The notes under the pieces were generated by a model. It was not told the DNA's origin, searched no databases, and was given only the letters and a program-made list of their open reading frames with translations. From Sphingobacteriales bacterium (lineage in GTDB: Bacteria > Bacteroidota > Bacteroidia > Chitinophagales > Chitinophagaceae), in NCBI GenBank assembly GCA_004295245.1, contig REAR01000086.1, positions 1 to 39,433 on the forward strand: DNA of 39,433 nucleotides. Reading direction: 5' to 3'. Shown one piece after another: positions 38,694-39,433 of this stretch (its first letter is position 1; every line of letters starts with the position of its first letter). A program made the position numbers and the translations under genes.

Positions 38694-39433
38694 ATGGAAT
38701 TTGGCCGTGTTAATGAAGCTTTATTAAATGCTATTGATTTTAATTTGCCGCCAGAGCCTGCCTATAACCAACAAATACTTAGCGGTAAAAAAAACGATAC
38801 AGCAAAGCTATACCTTGGTTGTGCCAAATGGGGCCGGCCAGAATGGGTAGGAAAAATTTATCCGCACAAAACAAAAGAGAAAGATTTTTTACAACACTAT
38901 GTGCAGCATTATAACAGCATAGAACTAAACGCTACTCATTACAAAGTGTATGGCGAAGCAGGCATTCGGAAATGGGCAGAAAAAGCAACCGGTACCAATT
39001 TTAAATTTTGTCCTAAACTATACAAGGGCATTACACACCGTGGTAGTTTAAAAGGAAAAGATTTTATTACCAATGAATTTTTCAGAGGCATTGTTGAGTT
39101 TAAGCAGCATCTGGGATCCATTTTTATACAAGTAAGCGATACCTTTTCTACCAAACGCAAACAAGAGTTGTTTGATTACTTAGCCACACTGCCAAAAGAC
39201 CTTGAGTTTTTTATTGAAGTACGCCACCCCGATTGGTTTGCTAAAGAAAAAGAACAAAGCGACTTACTGAATTTTTTAACCAGCAACAATATGGGTTTTG
39301 TAATTACAGATACTGCCGGCCGCAGAGACTGTGCACACATGCACCTAACCATACCCAAAGCATTTATCCGTTATGTAGGCAATAGTTTGCATGCTACCGA
39401 TTACACCCGCTGCAATGCATGGATAGACCGTAT
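38694..39433 (+). CDS. DUF72 (YecE-like) TIM-barrel protein, 3' partial
   Basis: The frame starts at ATG 38694 and stays open to the window end (246 full codons). It contains LYLGCAKWGRPEWVGKIYP, HYNSIELNATHYKVYG, NFKFCPKLYKGITHR and LEFFIEVRHPDWF, the typical order of DUF72 proteins. These are widespread cytoplasmic TIM-barrel proteins without a settled biochemical role. Downstream of a palindromic element it is probably transcribed alone. The C-terminus lies outside the window. Confidence 0.88.
   Translation, partial: MEFGRVNEALLNAIDFNLPPEPAYNQQILSGKKNDTAKLYLGCAKWGRPEWVGKIYPHKTKEKDFLQHYVQHYNSIELNATHYKVYGEAGIRKWAEKATGTNFKFCPKLYKGITHRGSLKGKDFITNEFFRGIVEFKQHLGSIFIQVSDTFSTKRKQELFDYLATLPKDLEFFIEVRHPDWFAKEKEQSDLLNFLTSNNMGFVITDTAGRRDCAHMHLTIPKAFIRYVGNSLHATDYTRCNAWIDR

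Overview
The window comes from the chromosome of a Bacteroidota bacterium, most likely a member of the Chitinophagaceae or a close relative. The evidence is two SusC/SusD pairs, SusE-type lipoproteins, type IX secretion (T9SS) C-terminal sorting domains, an NrtR-type sugar regulator, FG-GAP/ASPIC lipoproteins, a TAnnTTTG-type promoter element and AT-rich coding. I saw no tRNA, rRNA, CRISPR array, integrase or transposase.

Layout. (1) 1-6382: three consecutive genes for exported fibre-like proteins ending in a peptidase S74 (endosialidase-type) chaperone domain, the first cut by the window edge, followed by a T9SS cargo protein and a strong terminator. (2) 6551-8379: NAD kinase and a DUF6089/PorG-like outer-membrane barrel protein. 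(3) 8592-15418: two large paralogous FG-GAP/ASPIC lipoproteins. (4) 15528-17581, minus strand: NAD-dependent DNA ligase whose BRCT domain is out of frame. (5) 17994-24616: susC, susD and two SusE/F-like lipoproteins, ended by a terminator. (6) 25079-28716: a T9SS-secreted GH13 alpha-glucan hydrolase and an NrtR-type regulator. (7) 28798-29796, minus: a LacI-family regulator, divergent from a second susC/susD pair (30185-34695). (8) 34890-39433: lipoprotein amidase, GH63-like glucosidase and a DUF72 protein cut by the window edge.

Regions 5 to 8 read as an alpha-glucan (starch/glycogen/maltodextrin) utilisation locus. SusE/F-like lipoproteins bind glucan at the surface, the GH13 enzyme cuts it outside the cell, two SusCD complexes import oligosaccharides, and the GH63-like enzyme probably trims glucosides inside. 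LacI and NrtR regulators probably report sugar availability.

The least ordinary feature is a family of palindromic intergenic repeats with core arm GTTGCGTCGCACACT and outer edge GTAACCAGCAG. It occupies most non-operon gaps. Its paired arms enclose 14 nt to about 1 kb of other sequence, including a LacI-type operator and, in one case, a complete gene. One copy supplies the start codon and first ~18 codons of a lipoprotein gene.
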